The notes beneath the pieces are model-generated. The model did not search any database. It saw only the letters and a list, made by a program, of their open reading frames with translations, and was not told where the DNA came from. Below, one piece after another: positions 35,024 to 46,701 of a stretch of DNA of 64,000 nucleotides. Source of the DNA: Ciborinia camelliae. Lineage: Eukaryota; Ascomycota; Leotiomycetes; Helotiales; Sclerotiniaceae. The stretch spans positions 3,488,391 through 3,552,390 of the forward strand of contig JANPYM010000002.1 in the NCBI GenBank assembly GCA_025890175.1, read 5' to 3'. The number at the start of each line of letters is the position of its first letter. Position 1 is the first letter of the stretch. A program made the translations under genes and the position numbers.

Positions 35024-38000
35024 ATGACGGTAGGTGAAAGAAGCTACCCCTCCAAGGCAACAGTTATCATGAGAGCTGCAAGCTCTAAGCTCTATTGAAA
35101 CACAACATCCCTCTTTTAAAAAGTATTGCCCAAACTAATACATGTTTACCTTCTCTTTAGTCCATAGACGCAAAAGATAGAGATATGGAGACGAAGATGC
35201 AGGTGGACGAGTCAGTGGTGGGACATACCGAAATCGACGAATCCCTCTACAGCAGACAACTTTATGTTCTAGGACATGAGGCAATGAAGCGCATGGGCGC
35301 TTCAAATGTGCTCATCGTAGGACTCAAGGGACTAGGTGTTGAGATTGCCAAAAATATCGCTTTGGCAGGTGTCAAAAGCCTTACCCTTTATGACCCTGCG
35401 CCAGCAGTGATCTCGGACCTTTCTTCTCAATTCTTCTTACACCCTGAAGATGTAGGGAAGCCCCGAGCGGAAGTGACCGCACCCCGCGTCGGTGAACTAA
35501 ATGCATACACTCCGGTTTCGGTTCTCAAATCTTCAAGGTTCGTAGTTCATTTTGGCGCGGGGTCATACCTTTTGCTAACGTTAGCTCCCGCAGCTTGACA
35601 GATGACCTCACTCAATTCGATCGATTCCAAGTCGTTGTCCTTACCAATACTCCTCTCGAAGAACAAATCCTTATCGGTGACTATTTACATAGGAAGGGGA
35701 TCTATCTAGTGGTTGCGGACACTTTTGGTCTCTTCGGATCAATCTTTTGCGACTTTGGAGATAAGTTCACAGTTCTTGACCCGACAGGCGAGGCTCCAGT
35801 TAGCGGCATTGTTGCTGCAATCGACGAAGAAGGCTTGGTATCTGCCTTAGACGAAACAAGACATGGCCTTGAGGATGGGGATTATGTTACTTTCACCGAA
35901 TTGGAAGGATTAGAAGCTTTGAACAGCGCAGACCCTCGAAAAGTAACAGTAAAGGGCCCCTACACTTTCTCAATTGGGGATGTCACAGGGCTTGGTCAAT
36001 ACAAGAAGGGCGGATTGTTCCATCAGGTTAAGATGCCAAAATTCATTGACTTCAAGCCGTTGTCACTCGCTTTGAAAGATCCAGAATACCTTATTTCCGA
36101 TTATGCAAAATTCGATCGCCCCCAGCAACTCCATTTAGGTTACCAGGCTCTACATGGATTCCGAGAATCCCATGGTCGTCTTCCGAGAGCGATGAACAAA
36201 GAAGACTCCATAATCATTATTGAGTCTGTTAAAGATTTCATCAAAAGAGAAGAGATGAACATCGAAGTGGACGAGAAGTTGATCGCTGAGTTAAGTTACC
36301 AAGCTCAAGGTGATTTGAACCCAATGGCGGCTTTCTTTGGTGGTCTTGCAGCTCAAGAAGTATTGAAGGCTGTTTCTGGAAAGTTCCACCCAATCGTCCA
36401 ATGGATGTACTTTGATTCTTTGGAGTCTCTCCCTACCACTTTCAAACGAACCGAAGAAACATGCAAACCCCTCAACTCTCGATATGATGGTCAGATCGCT
36501 GTTTTCGGTAACGAGTACCAAGATAAGCTCGCCAACATCAACCAATTTTTGGTGGGTGCTGGTGCCATCGGTTGCGAAATGTTGAAGAATTGGGCCATGA
36601 TTGGTTTAGCCACTGGTCCCAAGGGTAAGATCTTTGTCACTGATATGGATTCGATCGAGAAGAGCAATCTCAATCGCCAGTTTTTGTTCAGACCTAATGA
36701 TGTTGGTAAATTGAAGAGTGATTGTGCTGCAGCAGCCGTACAAGCAATGAACCCTGATCTCAAGGGCCATATTGTTACTATGCGTGATCGAGTTGGTCAA
36801 GATACCGAACATATCTTCGATGAGAAATTCTGGCATCAACTTGATGGTGTCACTAACGCCCTTGACAACGTTGATGCTCGAACTTACGTTGATCGTCGTT
36901 GTGTCTTTTTCCGAAAGCCTTTGTTGGAGAGTGGTACTTTGGGTACTAAGTGTAACACGCAAGTTGTTCTCCCTCACTTGACTGAGTCGTATTCCAGCTC
37001 TCAAGATCCTCCCGAACAATCTTTCCCAATGTGTACACTCCGAAGTTTCCCCAACAAAATTGAGCACACCATTGCCTGGTCTCGAGAATTGTTTGAGTCA
37101 TACTTTGTCAAACCAGCGGAAACAGTCAATTTATACCTCACCAAGCCAAATTACCTCGAGACTGCATTGAAACAAGGTGGTCAAGAGAAAGCAACCCTAG
37201 AGATGATTCTAGAGTTCCTGGTTGAGGAGAAGCCATTGTCTGTTGAGGATTGTATTAAATGGGCTCGTCTACAATTCGAAAAGCAATACAACAATAATAT
37301 TCAACAATTGCTGTACAACTTCCCGAAGGACTCAACCACGTCAACTGGTACACAATTTTGGTCTGGACCAAAACGTGCTCCAGATCCATTGAAGTTCGAC
37401 CCCAAGAATCAATACCACTGGGATTTCATCGTTGCCGGTGCTAGTCTTCACGCTTTCAACTATGGCATCAACACCACTGGCCTTGGCCCAAGCACGATTC
37501 AAAAAGTTCTTGATAACATGATCATCCCCGATTTCTCTCCAAGCTCTTCTGTCAAGATTCAAGCTGATGATCGTGAACCCGTAAGTTAATTATTATCCAC
37601 AGCACTCTGAAGGAAGTATTTCTGACAATCTTAGGACCCAAATGCTGCAAATGGCTCATCCTTCGATGATAGCTCAGAGCTCCAAACCCTCACCGACAAG
37701 CTTCCATCGCCTAAATCAATGGCTGGATTGAGACTATCGCCAGTTGAGTTCGAAAAGGACGATGACACGAATCACCATATAGATTTCATCACAGCTGCCA
37801 GTAACTTGCGTGCCGAAAATTACAAGATTGAGCTTGCCGATAGACATAAGACAAAGTTCATCGCTGGCAAAATTATTCCTGCTATTGCAACAACCACTGC
37901 CCTTGCCACTGGATTGGTAATCATGGAGTTTTATAAGATCGTTGATGGCAAAGACGATATTGAGCAGTACAAGAATGGTTTCGTCAACTTGGCCTTACCT

Positions 38001-38378
38001 TTCTTTGGATTCAGTGAGCCTATCGCTAGTCCAAAGGCTACATATAAGGGTCACAGTGGAGATGTCTCAATCGACAAACTCTGGGATCGATTCGAAGTTG
38101 AAAACATCACTCTTCAAGAGTTCATTGATGATTTCTCCAAAAATAAAGGTCTCGAGATCACTATGTTGAGCTCAGGTGTCAGTCTTTTGTATGCCAGCTT
38201 TTACGCCAAGTCAAAGTTAGCGGCGCGACTACCTTTGAAGCTCAGTGCACTGGTCGAGCTCATTTCTAAGAAGCCTATTCCAAGTCACCAAAAGACAGTA
38301 ATCTTTGAGATTTGTGTTGAAGACCAAGATGGGGAAGAAGTAGAAGTCCCATATATTATGATGAAGCTGGGCAATTAA
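35024..38378 (+). CDS. UBA1: Ubiquitin-activating enzyme E1
   Basis: Activates ubiquitin with ATP and passes it as a thioester to E2 enzymes; nucleus and cytosol. Four exons: 35024-35029, 35161-35537, 35594-37580, 37635-38378; 1037 residues, the normal E1 length. The first exon codes only Met-Thr and is joined to [17 protein letters not shown], leading into the conserved start [18 protein letters not shown]. First ThiF half: [20 protein letters not shown]. Second, adenylating half: [19 protein letters not shown], with [17 protein letters not shown]. The catalytic Cys is in [15 protein letters not shown] (about residue 608). The ubiquitin-fold domain ends the protein. It lies head-to-tail between FKBP12 and the ECM4-type gene. 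A basic, NLS-like in-frame stretch without ATG precedes the start codon. Confidence 0.96.
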
Positions 38379-38785
38379 CGATACAATGAAGAGAAAGGGG
38401 CATACCTTTCTATGCGATCATGAAAATTAGATCAATCAGCACGGGATTATAAGTTCAGGGAAATATAAATATTTTTTTTACCCAAGCAAAGCGTGTCAAA
38501 TTGTGCCAAAATATATAAATATATATATTACTACCTGATAGATTTGAGATATCATGGATCCATTCTAGTAATCCATTTGGGCTCTGGAGTGGGTTATGTA
38601 AACTTAGTAAGTGCTTTGCAGGAGAAATGTAAGCAATTGGCAGGGATGCCAACGCAGAGCTCCAATCACCTGGTCAATGACAAATCTCTACCCCGCCATC
38701 CACCTCAAGCCTTCCTTTGTACAAAATTATATAAAGACGAATAACCTCCCGTGGCTGGCTTTCTCTGTTCAATTCACATCAATTC
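38379..38785. other. Intergenic, UBA1 to ECM4-type gene
   Basis: About 400 bp with a TA/T-rich patch at 38468-38530 and CT-rich DNA before the next start. No gene seen. Confidence 0.6.
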
Positions 38786-40210
38786 ATGCTTTCTAGACTT
38801 CGTCAACTATCAAAGCACCTCTTAACCCTTTCAAAATCACCAATACAAACTTTCCCTTCTATTAAGTCTACAATCATGGTTTGTTCCCAGCTTTCAAATC
38901 CACAAACTCTCCGGAGGTTAATAGTAAATATACTGACATGTGAAATATATAGGCTGAGCAGAAGATCACAAACTGGGTAGCACCCAATGATAAATCTGGT
39001 GAATTTAAGAGAGGTCAATCCCAATTTCGAAATTTCATTAAGAAAGGAGGGGAGTTTCCACCGGAGAAAGGAAGATATCACCTCTATGTAACCACCCCTT
39101 CGCTAGGTCACTTACTTCTTCTCACTAACCAAAAGTTACATTGAAGGTATCATACGCTTGCCCATGGGCTCATCGTACATTGATCGTACGCAAACTTAAA
39201 GGTCTTGAAGATATCATTCCATATACTAGTGTACATTGGCATATGGCAGAAAAGGGATGGCGATTTGCGACTCCAGAAGATAATGATGCCCCTGGTGACA
39301 ACGTTACTCCTTCTCCAATTGAAGTCCACAAAGGATTCACACATTTGAGAGATATCTATTTCCAGGTGGATCCTGAATATACTGGGAGATTCACCGTTCC
39401 GACTCTTTATGATGTCAAGCAGGGAAAGATTGTCAGTAATGAGAGTAGTGAGATTATAAGGATGTTTTATACCGAGGCAGGTTTGATTTTATTTTCTTCG
39501 GTCAATCATCGAATTTTGGGGTATGGGTGCTGACATCGGAATAGTTTGACGATATCATTGGGCCGGAATACAAGAATGTCGATCTCTTTCCTGCGAATCT
39601 ACAAAAAGAAATCGAAGCTACGAACGAATGGACGTACAATGATATAAACAATGGAGTTTATAGATCTGGTTTCGCTACCAAGCAGGAAGCCTATGAGAAA
39701 GCCGTCACTCAACTCTTCACATCTTTGGATCGGGTCGAGAAACATCTGAGTGGGAATGAGGGACCGTATTATTACGGAAAGAATATCACCGAGGCGGATG
39801 TGAGGTTGTTCACTACGATCATTAGGTTCGATGTTGTTTATGTGCAACATTTTAAGGTATGCACCTACTCGATTTAACGTTCGCAATGACGGAGGCGGTA
39901 ACTGACGAGTTGCAAAGACAAATCTTCGGGATATTCGATCGGGATACCCGTGTATCCATAAGTGGTTGAGACATCTGTATTGGAACGTTCCGGCATTTGG
40001 AGAGACAACCGAGTTCACTCATATCAAAAACCATTACACCAAGAGTCATACTCAGGTCAGTCATACCTTGCTCATCAGGGAGAGAATGGTCTTCTAATTC
40101 CCCGCTAGATCAATCCATTCAGTATTACACCTGTCGGACCCGACCCACCTATCTTGAGGGAAGATGAAGAAGTTCCGGCTGTGAAATGGGCTTTGGGTTT
40201 GAGGAAGTGA
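38786..40210 (+). CDS. ECM4: ECM4/xi-class glutathione transferase (S-glutathionyl-hydroquinone reductase)
   Basis: Reduces glutathionylated quinones; yeast members are ECM4/GTO2. Six exons: 38786-38878, 38953-39087, 39147-39476, 39545-39856, 39918-40055, 40109-40210; 369 residues. The xi-class motif CPWAHR (nucleophilic Cys about 81) follows VSYA at the start of exon 3; family blocks HWHMAEKGWRF, YTGRFTVPTLYD and NITEADVRLFTTIIRFD follow. The third intron is of the GC-AG type: only GAG|GCAGGT gives the expected FYTEFDD. Exon 1 codes a basic leader (MLSRLRQLSKHL...) resembling a mitochondrial presequence and ends exactly on an internal ATG, so a second start at residue 31 would yield a cytosolic protein beginning MAEQKITNW, the usual family start. 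Confidence 0.9.
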
Positions 40211-40827
40211 TGACAGGATGCTGAGGCTTGGGAATTGGCAACAGGTGTACAGCGGTAATGAATGATGAATCCAAAGTTTCTTGGCTCTAATGTTATCTGC
40301 AAATTCCTTCTTCGTTTCAACCCTACACCCAATATGAATATGAATAAGGATTAACTTAACTTAAGTTGAATGCAAAATAAGTTCTTAAGCCGCCTCCCTA
40401 CCCTAGCTCGTTTAATTTTCTCTCGCCTCGATTGGATCCAATTGTCCCGTCTCTTGACTTGCTCTTTTTATAGGTATATATAGGTAGGTATCCGGGTATA
40501 TTCTTATCTTTCTATCTTTCTATCTATCTACCTTTCTATCATGCTTTGGATACCTACACTGCACTGCCATGATATTCAAGAAAAGAAAAAAAAAAAAAAA
40601 AAAAAAAAAAANNNNNNNNNNAAAAAAAAAAAAAAAAAAAAAAAAAACTCCTACTCAAAATCTCTCTCCTTCCAATGAGACCAGACCAGACCAGACCAGA
40701 CCAGACGTCCGTCTAATTTTCCTTTCTTTCTTTCGTCATCTCATCTCATCTCATCTACACAAATCCAGAATTGGTATCTCGCACCACCTCAACTCCCAAG
40801 AAGCCACGCGAGCTTTACCACCCCCTC
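40211..40827. other. Intergenic between convergent genes, with gap
   Basis: No gene. Contains TATC/TTTC units near 40505-40545, a poly-A tract with an assembly gap, five CCAGA units (40680-40706) and TCATC units near 40737-40755. Confidence 0.7.
40612..40621. other. Assembly gap (10 N) in poly-A
   Basis: Ten N flanked by at least 25 A on each side; probably a homopolymer the assembler could not cross. Confidence 0.98.
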
Positions 40828-42714
40828 CTACATACTATCCTCCATCCTCTTACTTCTAACCTTCTGCCACCCCTCTTTCTCGCCCTTCCCCCCATCTTTC
40901 TCTAACCCCATCCCCCTCTCCACCCATTGCTGACTGCCCATCTCACTCAATCGACTCAACGCTCTCGCAAAAGCAAATCTCTCTTCATCTCCACTAAAAA
41001 TACTCGTATTCTTCAACATGTTCATATTCATGCCCAAGTCATCCATCATCATTCTCATGGCATCATTAAGTTCTTCACCTTCATTCCCCTCTTCCTTCTG
41101 CCCTCTCTTATCCTCGGCATCTTTCTTCATGCTATCTTTGATTTCTTCTTTCGAGAGAAAAAGTTGCGTTAATGGGACTGCGGTTGTCAGGACAAGTTTG
41201 GCTCGAGATTCGTAAACAGCATCGATGAACGTGATGAAGCGACGGGCGAGATCACGTTGTTGATGTGTCATCCCGGGGACATTGGTAACGATGAATGCAT
41301 CGTAACTTCTCATCAATTCAATGTAGTCAGCTGCGCTAGTAGGTCTCCCGATCAATTCATCGAACGTGAACATAGCAGCTTTACCACTAACTTTCGGCAC
41401 GTGAATTTCACGACCCCATACATGTTGGGTTTCTGAATGAGGGGTAGATTGATCAGGATCGCCAAGAAAACGAAACCATTTTTCGGCATGAGTAGGCGCA
41501 TGAGCATCTAGAGGAGAGTGGTAGACGCCGGAAGGAGGGCGGGGGATCTTTCGGTAGTCGGTGGGACTGTCGAGGTTAATTACGTGGAGACGAGACTTGA
41601 GGAGGTTGATGCAGGGGATGAAGGATTCTCGTTGGATACCATTACGGTAGAGGTCATCCGGGTGACGATTGGAGGTTGTGACAAGGACTACTCCATGGGA
41701 CATTAGAGATTCAAGGAGTCTATCAAAAATCAGTATAAAAACAAAATCTCTCAGAAGAGATAAGGGAGAAAATACCTTCGGAGGATCATAGCATCAGCCA
41801 CATCTGTACATTGAAACTCATCAAAGCACAGCACATTCCCCTTCTCCGCAATATCTGCCGCCACAAAAGGTACAGCATCAATGTCATTCCCAAACTCCAT
41901 CTTCATCTTATGTAACCTTCTATGAACATCTTGCATGAAATTATGGAAATGAATCCTCGTTTTCGATGCCACACTACTTGGTAGTGTTTCATAAAACATG
42001 TCCATTAACATAGTCTTCCCACTTCCCACATCTCCATACAAGTACAGGCCTCGCGGAAGGTTGCCCGGAATTTCTTTCGGTGCCGACTCTTTGGGTTTAT
42101 TCCCAAATATACGTCCAAATACGGAGGTCGGCGGGGGTTTGAGAGAATCGAGTGTAGGGTGAACGATGGCAGGCGCTTGGTAATCTCGTAGTTCATCGTG
42201 AAGGTGTTGAAGACTTTGTATAATGCCTAGAAACACTTTTCGTCAGACTTTGTCATGGGAGTGAAGTGTGGATGCATGTTGCTGACCTCTTTGGTGCTCA
42301 TCGTCCCTTAACTGTCCCGAAGCAACGCGCGCATTGTATTCCTTCATAGGTCCTCTATCATCCGGGTTTTCTGTAGTAGTTTTAGTAAACATCATTTCAC
42401 ACTCGCCTAGAAAAGTATGTACCATTTTGAACAGTTGCCAAAGTTCTTCTCTGTCCCGCAACAAATGAAGCGGGAAAGGCCAATAAACGTCTTGGTGTTA
42501 TAGAAGCAGAGGCTGAGTTTGCGGCTAAAGTTCTTGGTCCCAATGCGATCGCAGTGATATATCTCCTCCCACTCCCTCTACTGGTTTGGCGGCAATTTAC
42601 ACATGTCCTCTCCCACATAACCCCGCGCACATACAACCAATTCTCCCCAATAACACTTCTATAATTTGTTGATAGACATCGGAAGGATCGCGCCGACGTA
42701 GTTCGAAATTGCAT
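40828..42714 (-). CDS. AFG1: AFG1-type AAA+ ATPase, mitochondrial
   Basis: Mitochondrial ATPase (yeast AFG1, human AFG1L/LACE1) that helps degrade unassembled respiratory-chain subunits. Four exons: 42714-42423, 42370-42287, 42226-41776, 41719-40828; 572 residues. Walker A GDVGSGKT at about 190-197, Walker [10 protein letters not shown] near 257-265, sensor region [17 protein letters not shown]. Intron 1 (52 bp) has a clear TACTAA branch site and ends TACAG; it joins an Arg/Ser-rich, acid-poor N terminus of about 95 residues, a good mitochondrial presequence, to [16 protein letters not shown] downstream Met at 42464 would lose the presequence and is not preferred. An acidic/Lys-rich insert with many Met (about 480-530) is less conserved. 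It is the first of three minus-strand genes in a row. Confidence 0.92.
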
Positions 42715-43643
42715 AATGACCGTCCGTAAATTGCAAGATGCGCCGTCAATGAAAGGAAGAATCTATGTGCGCATCGTGTAGGAAAAGAAAGAAGAAATAT
42801 ATGTATGTATCTCTAGGAACCTTGTGTTGTAGTGTTATAATTGTAAAAACTCCCAAACATGTTCGCGGAATTACCAAGTAAATAGTACGGGATCTGAAGT
42901 TACCTACCTATTGTGGGGTTCAACCCCGGCCCGTTTGACGTCCATTTCAAAAAGGGAGTCAAAAATGGTATCCAAATCACTAAATCTGATCTTGAATTTT
43001 TATTAACCTATCATTTTTTAACTAAATTTTAAGCTTTAATTACCTATTGTAACAAATTTTCTTTATATTTGAGAGAAATTACAGATTCAAATTACAGCAA
43101 ATTTCAAATTCAGCTTAGCGTAACAGATGATTTTGTAATTTCGAATTCCCGTCTAATCTTGAATTTCGATTCGCTTTTCTGGTCAAATACCTATGAATTT
43201 TGAAATAGTCAAATCAGGCCTGTAAATTCCATAATTTGCCTGGCAAATTTGTGAGCTGGGTACCTAATCTGGACGCCAAACGGGTCCTAAAGCCTGGTTA
43301 TGGCAAAATAGGGTACTAGTTACCGCTAAAACAATACCTATTGTACTTTTGGCCCTATTCAGGCCGGGCGCTTGATATTACGGGGAATGATAACACTTTG
43401 TGTGGCAAATCCAATCACGTGAATGTGAAGATCACAAGTTTTGATGTATTCTAATTCTAAAAGCATAGATGCATCTACTCTAAAGGCCATGCAAAACCAA
43501 GTAATATGTGAGAGGCAGAAATCAAAATGTACTGAGAAAGAGGAAAGCTAAAAGTAAGCTCACGATATGGCACTGGGACCCGGGGGAAAAAGGGATGTTG
43601 TGAGAGTCGATAGTTTACCAAGGCGAAATATCGACCTCCGCAA
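42715..43643. other. Intergenic with AT-rich inverted-repeat element
   Basis: Region between the AFG1 5' end and the 3' end of the R3H gene; most of it is the candidate element listed separately. No gene seen. Confidence 0.6.
42915..43335. mobile_element. Candidate non-autonomous element or relic
   Basis: A 15-16-bp inverted pair, CCCGTTTGACGTCCA at about 42929-42944 and its near-complement (one mismatch) at about 43270-43286, encloses strongly AT-rich, non-coding DNA. The 9-mer ACCTATTGT flanks on both sides (42906-42914 and 43336-43344), possibly a target duplication, though a third copy occurs inside near 43042, so chance is not excluded. No coding capacity. Confidence 0.35.
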
Positions 43644-44807
43644 TCAAATCATTCCCCACAACGGGCGGGGAAGATCTGATTGAAGACGGGAAATTTGTCC
43701 ACCCGTACTCATCTCCTTGATGCCGACGTATGCCTCGCGACGTGCTGGATCACCGACCGTGATGGATCGAGAAGTAAGACCATAGTAAGATGCGATAGAA
43801 TGGACAAGCCAGCGTCTGTAAATGGTCAGTGGGAACTTTCATATGGTTGGAGAATATAGCGTACCCGAAGCTTGCCCCAGTATCATCAGCCAAAGAATCA
43901 AAGACTAGCTTCTCCCTTTGCAGTTCTTCTTCGACTAACTTTCTTTGCTCATCACTCATTGTACAATTTCTTCCAACGAACACAATCTCCTCATCCTCAC
44001 TATCCATTTCATATTCCTTCATATGTCCCAAGATCTTCTGCTTGCCCTCATATTCTTGAACGAATTTTCTCACCTCCTCCTCCAAGTCTTGCAGAAGACT
44101 CTTAGCACCTTTGCTCTTCTTAAGTTTCTGTCTTAAATCCTGTGGAACACGACCCTTTTCCTCATGCCTGCCGGCTTTTTTGGCTTCATTCAACTTCTTT
44201 TCGGTGGCAATTTCCTCGGCTCGGTGACGAACACCTGCGTCCCACAAGGGGGCCAAGTAGTACGGTACATGGTGTACGGGGTAGGTCGGGCGAACTTCCC
44301 AATCGCTTGGGAGCGGGGGTTGGGCATTTGGAACATGAAGAAGATGGTCTGCGAATACAACTCTCATCAGCAATCAATGTCATTCGCACTCGGACTTTCC
44401 AATGTTCCAAGTAACGCGTTGTATGACCAAGTATGCTATGGTGAGATGGGGTTGCCAGATAAGTGGCGACTTTCTCTTTATATCACAGCCCATCTAGTGC
44501 ACTCACCATTCTCCCATCTTTGGCGTCTGCGGCTGCCCTCCTTCCCCCTCAGCAATGACTCTCTATGTTTCTGGCTATCGCGTTTTAAAAGTTCCTTGCG
44601 AGGCTTGTAGGCAGCAGGTCTTGAAGGAGTCGCGTCTTTGAGAGGTTCATCGCGCTCGAGAGGAATGGAAAGTGTAACGCCAGTACCACGAGCAGTAGGA
44701 GAAATGTTGAGTGATTCCAAAGCAGACACAGTCCATGCTTCGATATCCGGGCCTGCTAAGCCAGAAGCCTGTTGCGAAGGTGGCGGAACGGATGAATAGA
44801 TTGCCAT
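43644..44807 (-). CDS. R3H-domain protein with R3H-associated N-terminal domain
   Basis: Three exons: 44807-44507, 44348-43865, 43815-43644; 318 residues. The N terminus (MAIYSSVPPPSQQ, then LKRDSQKHRESLLRGKEG) and the block DHLLHVPNAQPPLPSDWEVR are the fungal R3H-associated domain. A Lys/Glu-rich coiled-coil part follows (about 150-220). The R3H domain is at about 245-300 (FDSLADDTGASFGRWLVHSI, then YYGLTSRSI); R3H domains bind single-stranded nucleic acid. Intron 1 is long (158 bp), intron 2 is 49 bp; both joins restore the family text. Cellular role unknown; possibly RNA-related. Confidence 0.85.
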
Positions 44808-45415
44808 CTTGGTTCAAAACAAGGAACTGAACTGATTAATGGATCCGTTCGTTAGAAATTTGGAGAGATTATTACTGCGATGAAGTTCTGAAGATGGGAA
44901 ACCTGAAGGACGAAACTGATAATGTACTCGCATCAATCAATCAATCAATAGGAGTTATATCACGTCCGATAAGCTTTAGATGTAGGTGTCAATGCGCAGT
45001 TTCCGTAATCGCAACCAATCGGACATACCTAGTAGCCAAATCGAATCGTATCATCATCATGATCCATAGACCATCATTATTATCAAACATTGTGGGTAAA
45101 AGATTGGGAACTGACTGAGAATAGGTACTAAGCACTGCATCCGATATAGGCATCGGGGATGGTTCAAAACCTGAACGGTATTTATCACATAAGTTTCTTT
45201 TGAATATCTGAATTGAATGGAAGCGAAACCATCTCTAAATCTCCGAACTCCACACGTTTCTTGCATGATCCAGATGCATGATCTGGGCACCAGACAAGCA
45301 TGTGAAACTTACAGCCACCAAATCTGATGCTGATGCTCCTGAGTTACGTTCTAAATACAAATATTACATTACCGTCAACCCAATAACCAATCGGCGACCT
45401 ATTCTATAAAAAACA
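44808..45415. other. Intergenic, R3H gene to aminopeptidase
   Basis: About 600 bp that carry the R3H promoter and the aminopeptidase 3' flank. No gene or clear repeat seen apart from short ATCA units near 44934-44949. Confidence 0.6.
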
Positions 45416-46701
45416 CTATAGCTTTGCAAATGCAAGTTCATAAACCAAACCCAGGGTCAAACGAGCATGTTGAAGCATATGATCGAAGCTCAAGTACTTG
45501 ATGGAATCATCCGAAGTATGAATATGGTTATCGGAGTATTTGAAGTCACTCTCAATTACGAAAGCAGAAGGGTATCCAGCTTTTGAAGCCGATGCATGAT
45601 CAGAGCATGCATACCCACATTTCGTCTCAACATAGGGGATATCACAGTACTAAAATCTTGTAAGTATGGAAACAAGAAAGAGTGCACCCTTACTTCCATC
45701 CTTATAAGCAAGCCACTTACCTCGGTTATGATTTTCTTGATAAAATTGGTCAAATCGGGGTCGACGAAATCAGTTATGACTCCAACGCTCTCAGGTTCCC
45801 CAGCATCCAATGTCTTTTGTATATATCCAGTCATATCTTGTTGAAGCATTGCCTTGATATCTCGACCAGTCTTCTCATATTCCGCAAAAATGGCTTGGCT
45901 ACCTAACAATCCCCCTTCTTCAGCCGAGTACCAATGAAACTCGATAGTGTTCTCCCCGTTTCCTTTGATGACATCCTCAGATGTGAGCAGTACGCGAAGG
46001 GTTTCGAGAATAGTCACAGTTCCACTTCCATCATCATCTGCCCCAGGCGCAGATAGGATAGAAGGAAAAAAGAGGTTTATAGAGTCCTGATGTGCCCCTA
46101 CCACAACTGTGGAATTGCTCTGTCCAGGAATCGTGGCAATTATACTATTTTGTCCCCATGGATGTTTGAAATGACGAGCGTTAACTCCGTATTTATCAGC
46201 TCCAGCATCCTTAATCAGCGTTTGAACTTGCTTGAGAAGCCATTCTGACGATTGACGACCATAGTCGGACTTGTAATATCGGGTGTGAAAACTGGTAAAG
46301 GTCTTAAGATTCTCGTGCATGTTAGACTTGTCCAAATCTTTGAGTAGCGGCTCGAGGTTCTTCTGGAGAGCAGGTTCCGATGGAAACTTAGGCTTCACCG
46401 ATGAAGCCTTAAGAGTTCCCAGTTCCGGTGTTGATGTGATATCCATGAAGTTTTGTCCATTCTTTGTGATAATTAGCCAAAGCTTCTCCGTGTCACCAAA
46501 AATACATACTCTTCTTAATTCCCATTTCTCTTCTTCAGTGACCCATTGTTGTTTGCCAGGGGCGATCTCGATCAGATAACGCTCATCACCCAAGGCATTA
46601 TCAGAGTTAAGGATGACCTGATCCTTTTCGTGCTGTTCAACAAATCTTGCAGATGCAAGGGATGCCGATAAAGCTAAGAGTGATAAGTTTGTGAGCTTCA
46701 T
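45416..46701 (-). CDS. LAP1: Secreted leucine aminopeptidase, M28 family
   Basis: Secreted zinc exopeptidase that removes N-terminal residues. Two exons, 46701-45721 and 45649-45416, with a 71-bp intron; 404 residues. The start at 46701 gives a clean signal peptide ([18 protein letters not shown], then a cleavage zone); a Met 38 codons upstream in the same frame would put a non-signal leader in front and is rejected. A propeptide follows to about residue 85. The five metal ligands of M28A are visible: His204 (GAHQDS), Asp223 (GADDDGSG), Glu261/262 (SAEEGG; catalytic Glu and ligand), Asp289 (QQDMTGY) and His345 (CSDHAS). The Cys pair in CGYAC after the intron is the usual disulfide. Likely an extracellular nutrition enzyme. 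Confidence 0.94.

Noticed and set aside
42397..42464. Downstream Met start for AFG1
   Set aside because: The frame reads through the 52-bp first intron and loses the mitochondrial presequence.
42908..42930. GGGGTTCAACCCC hairpin resembling a tRNA T-arm
   Set aside because: No acceptor, D or anticodon stem can be placed around it.
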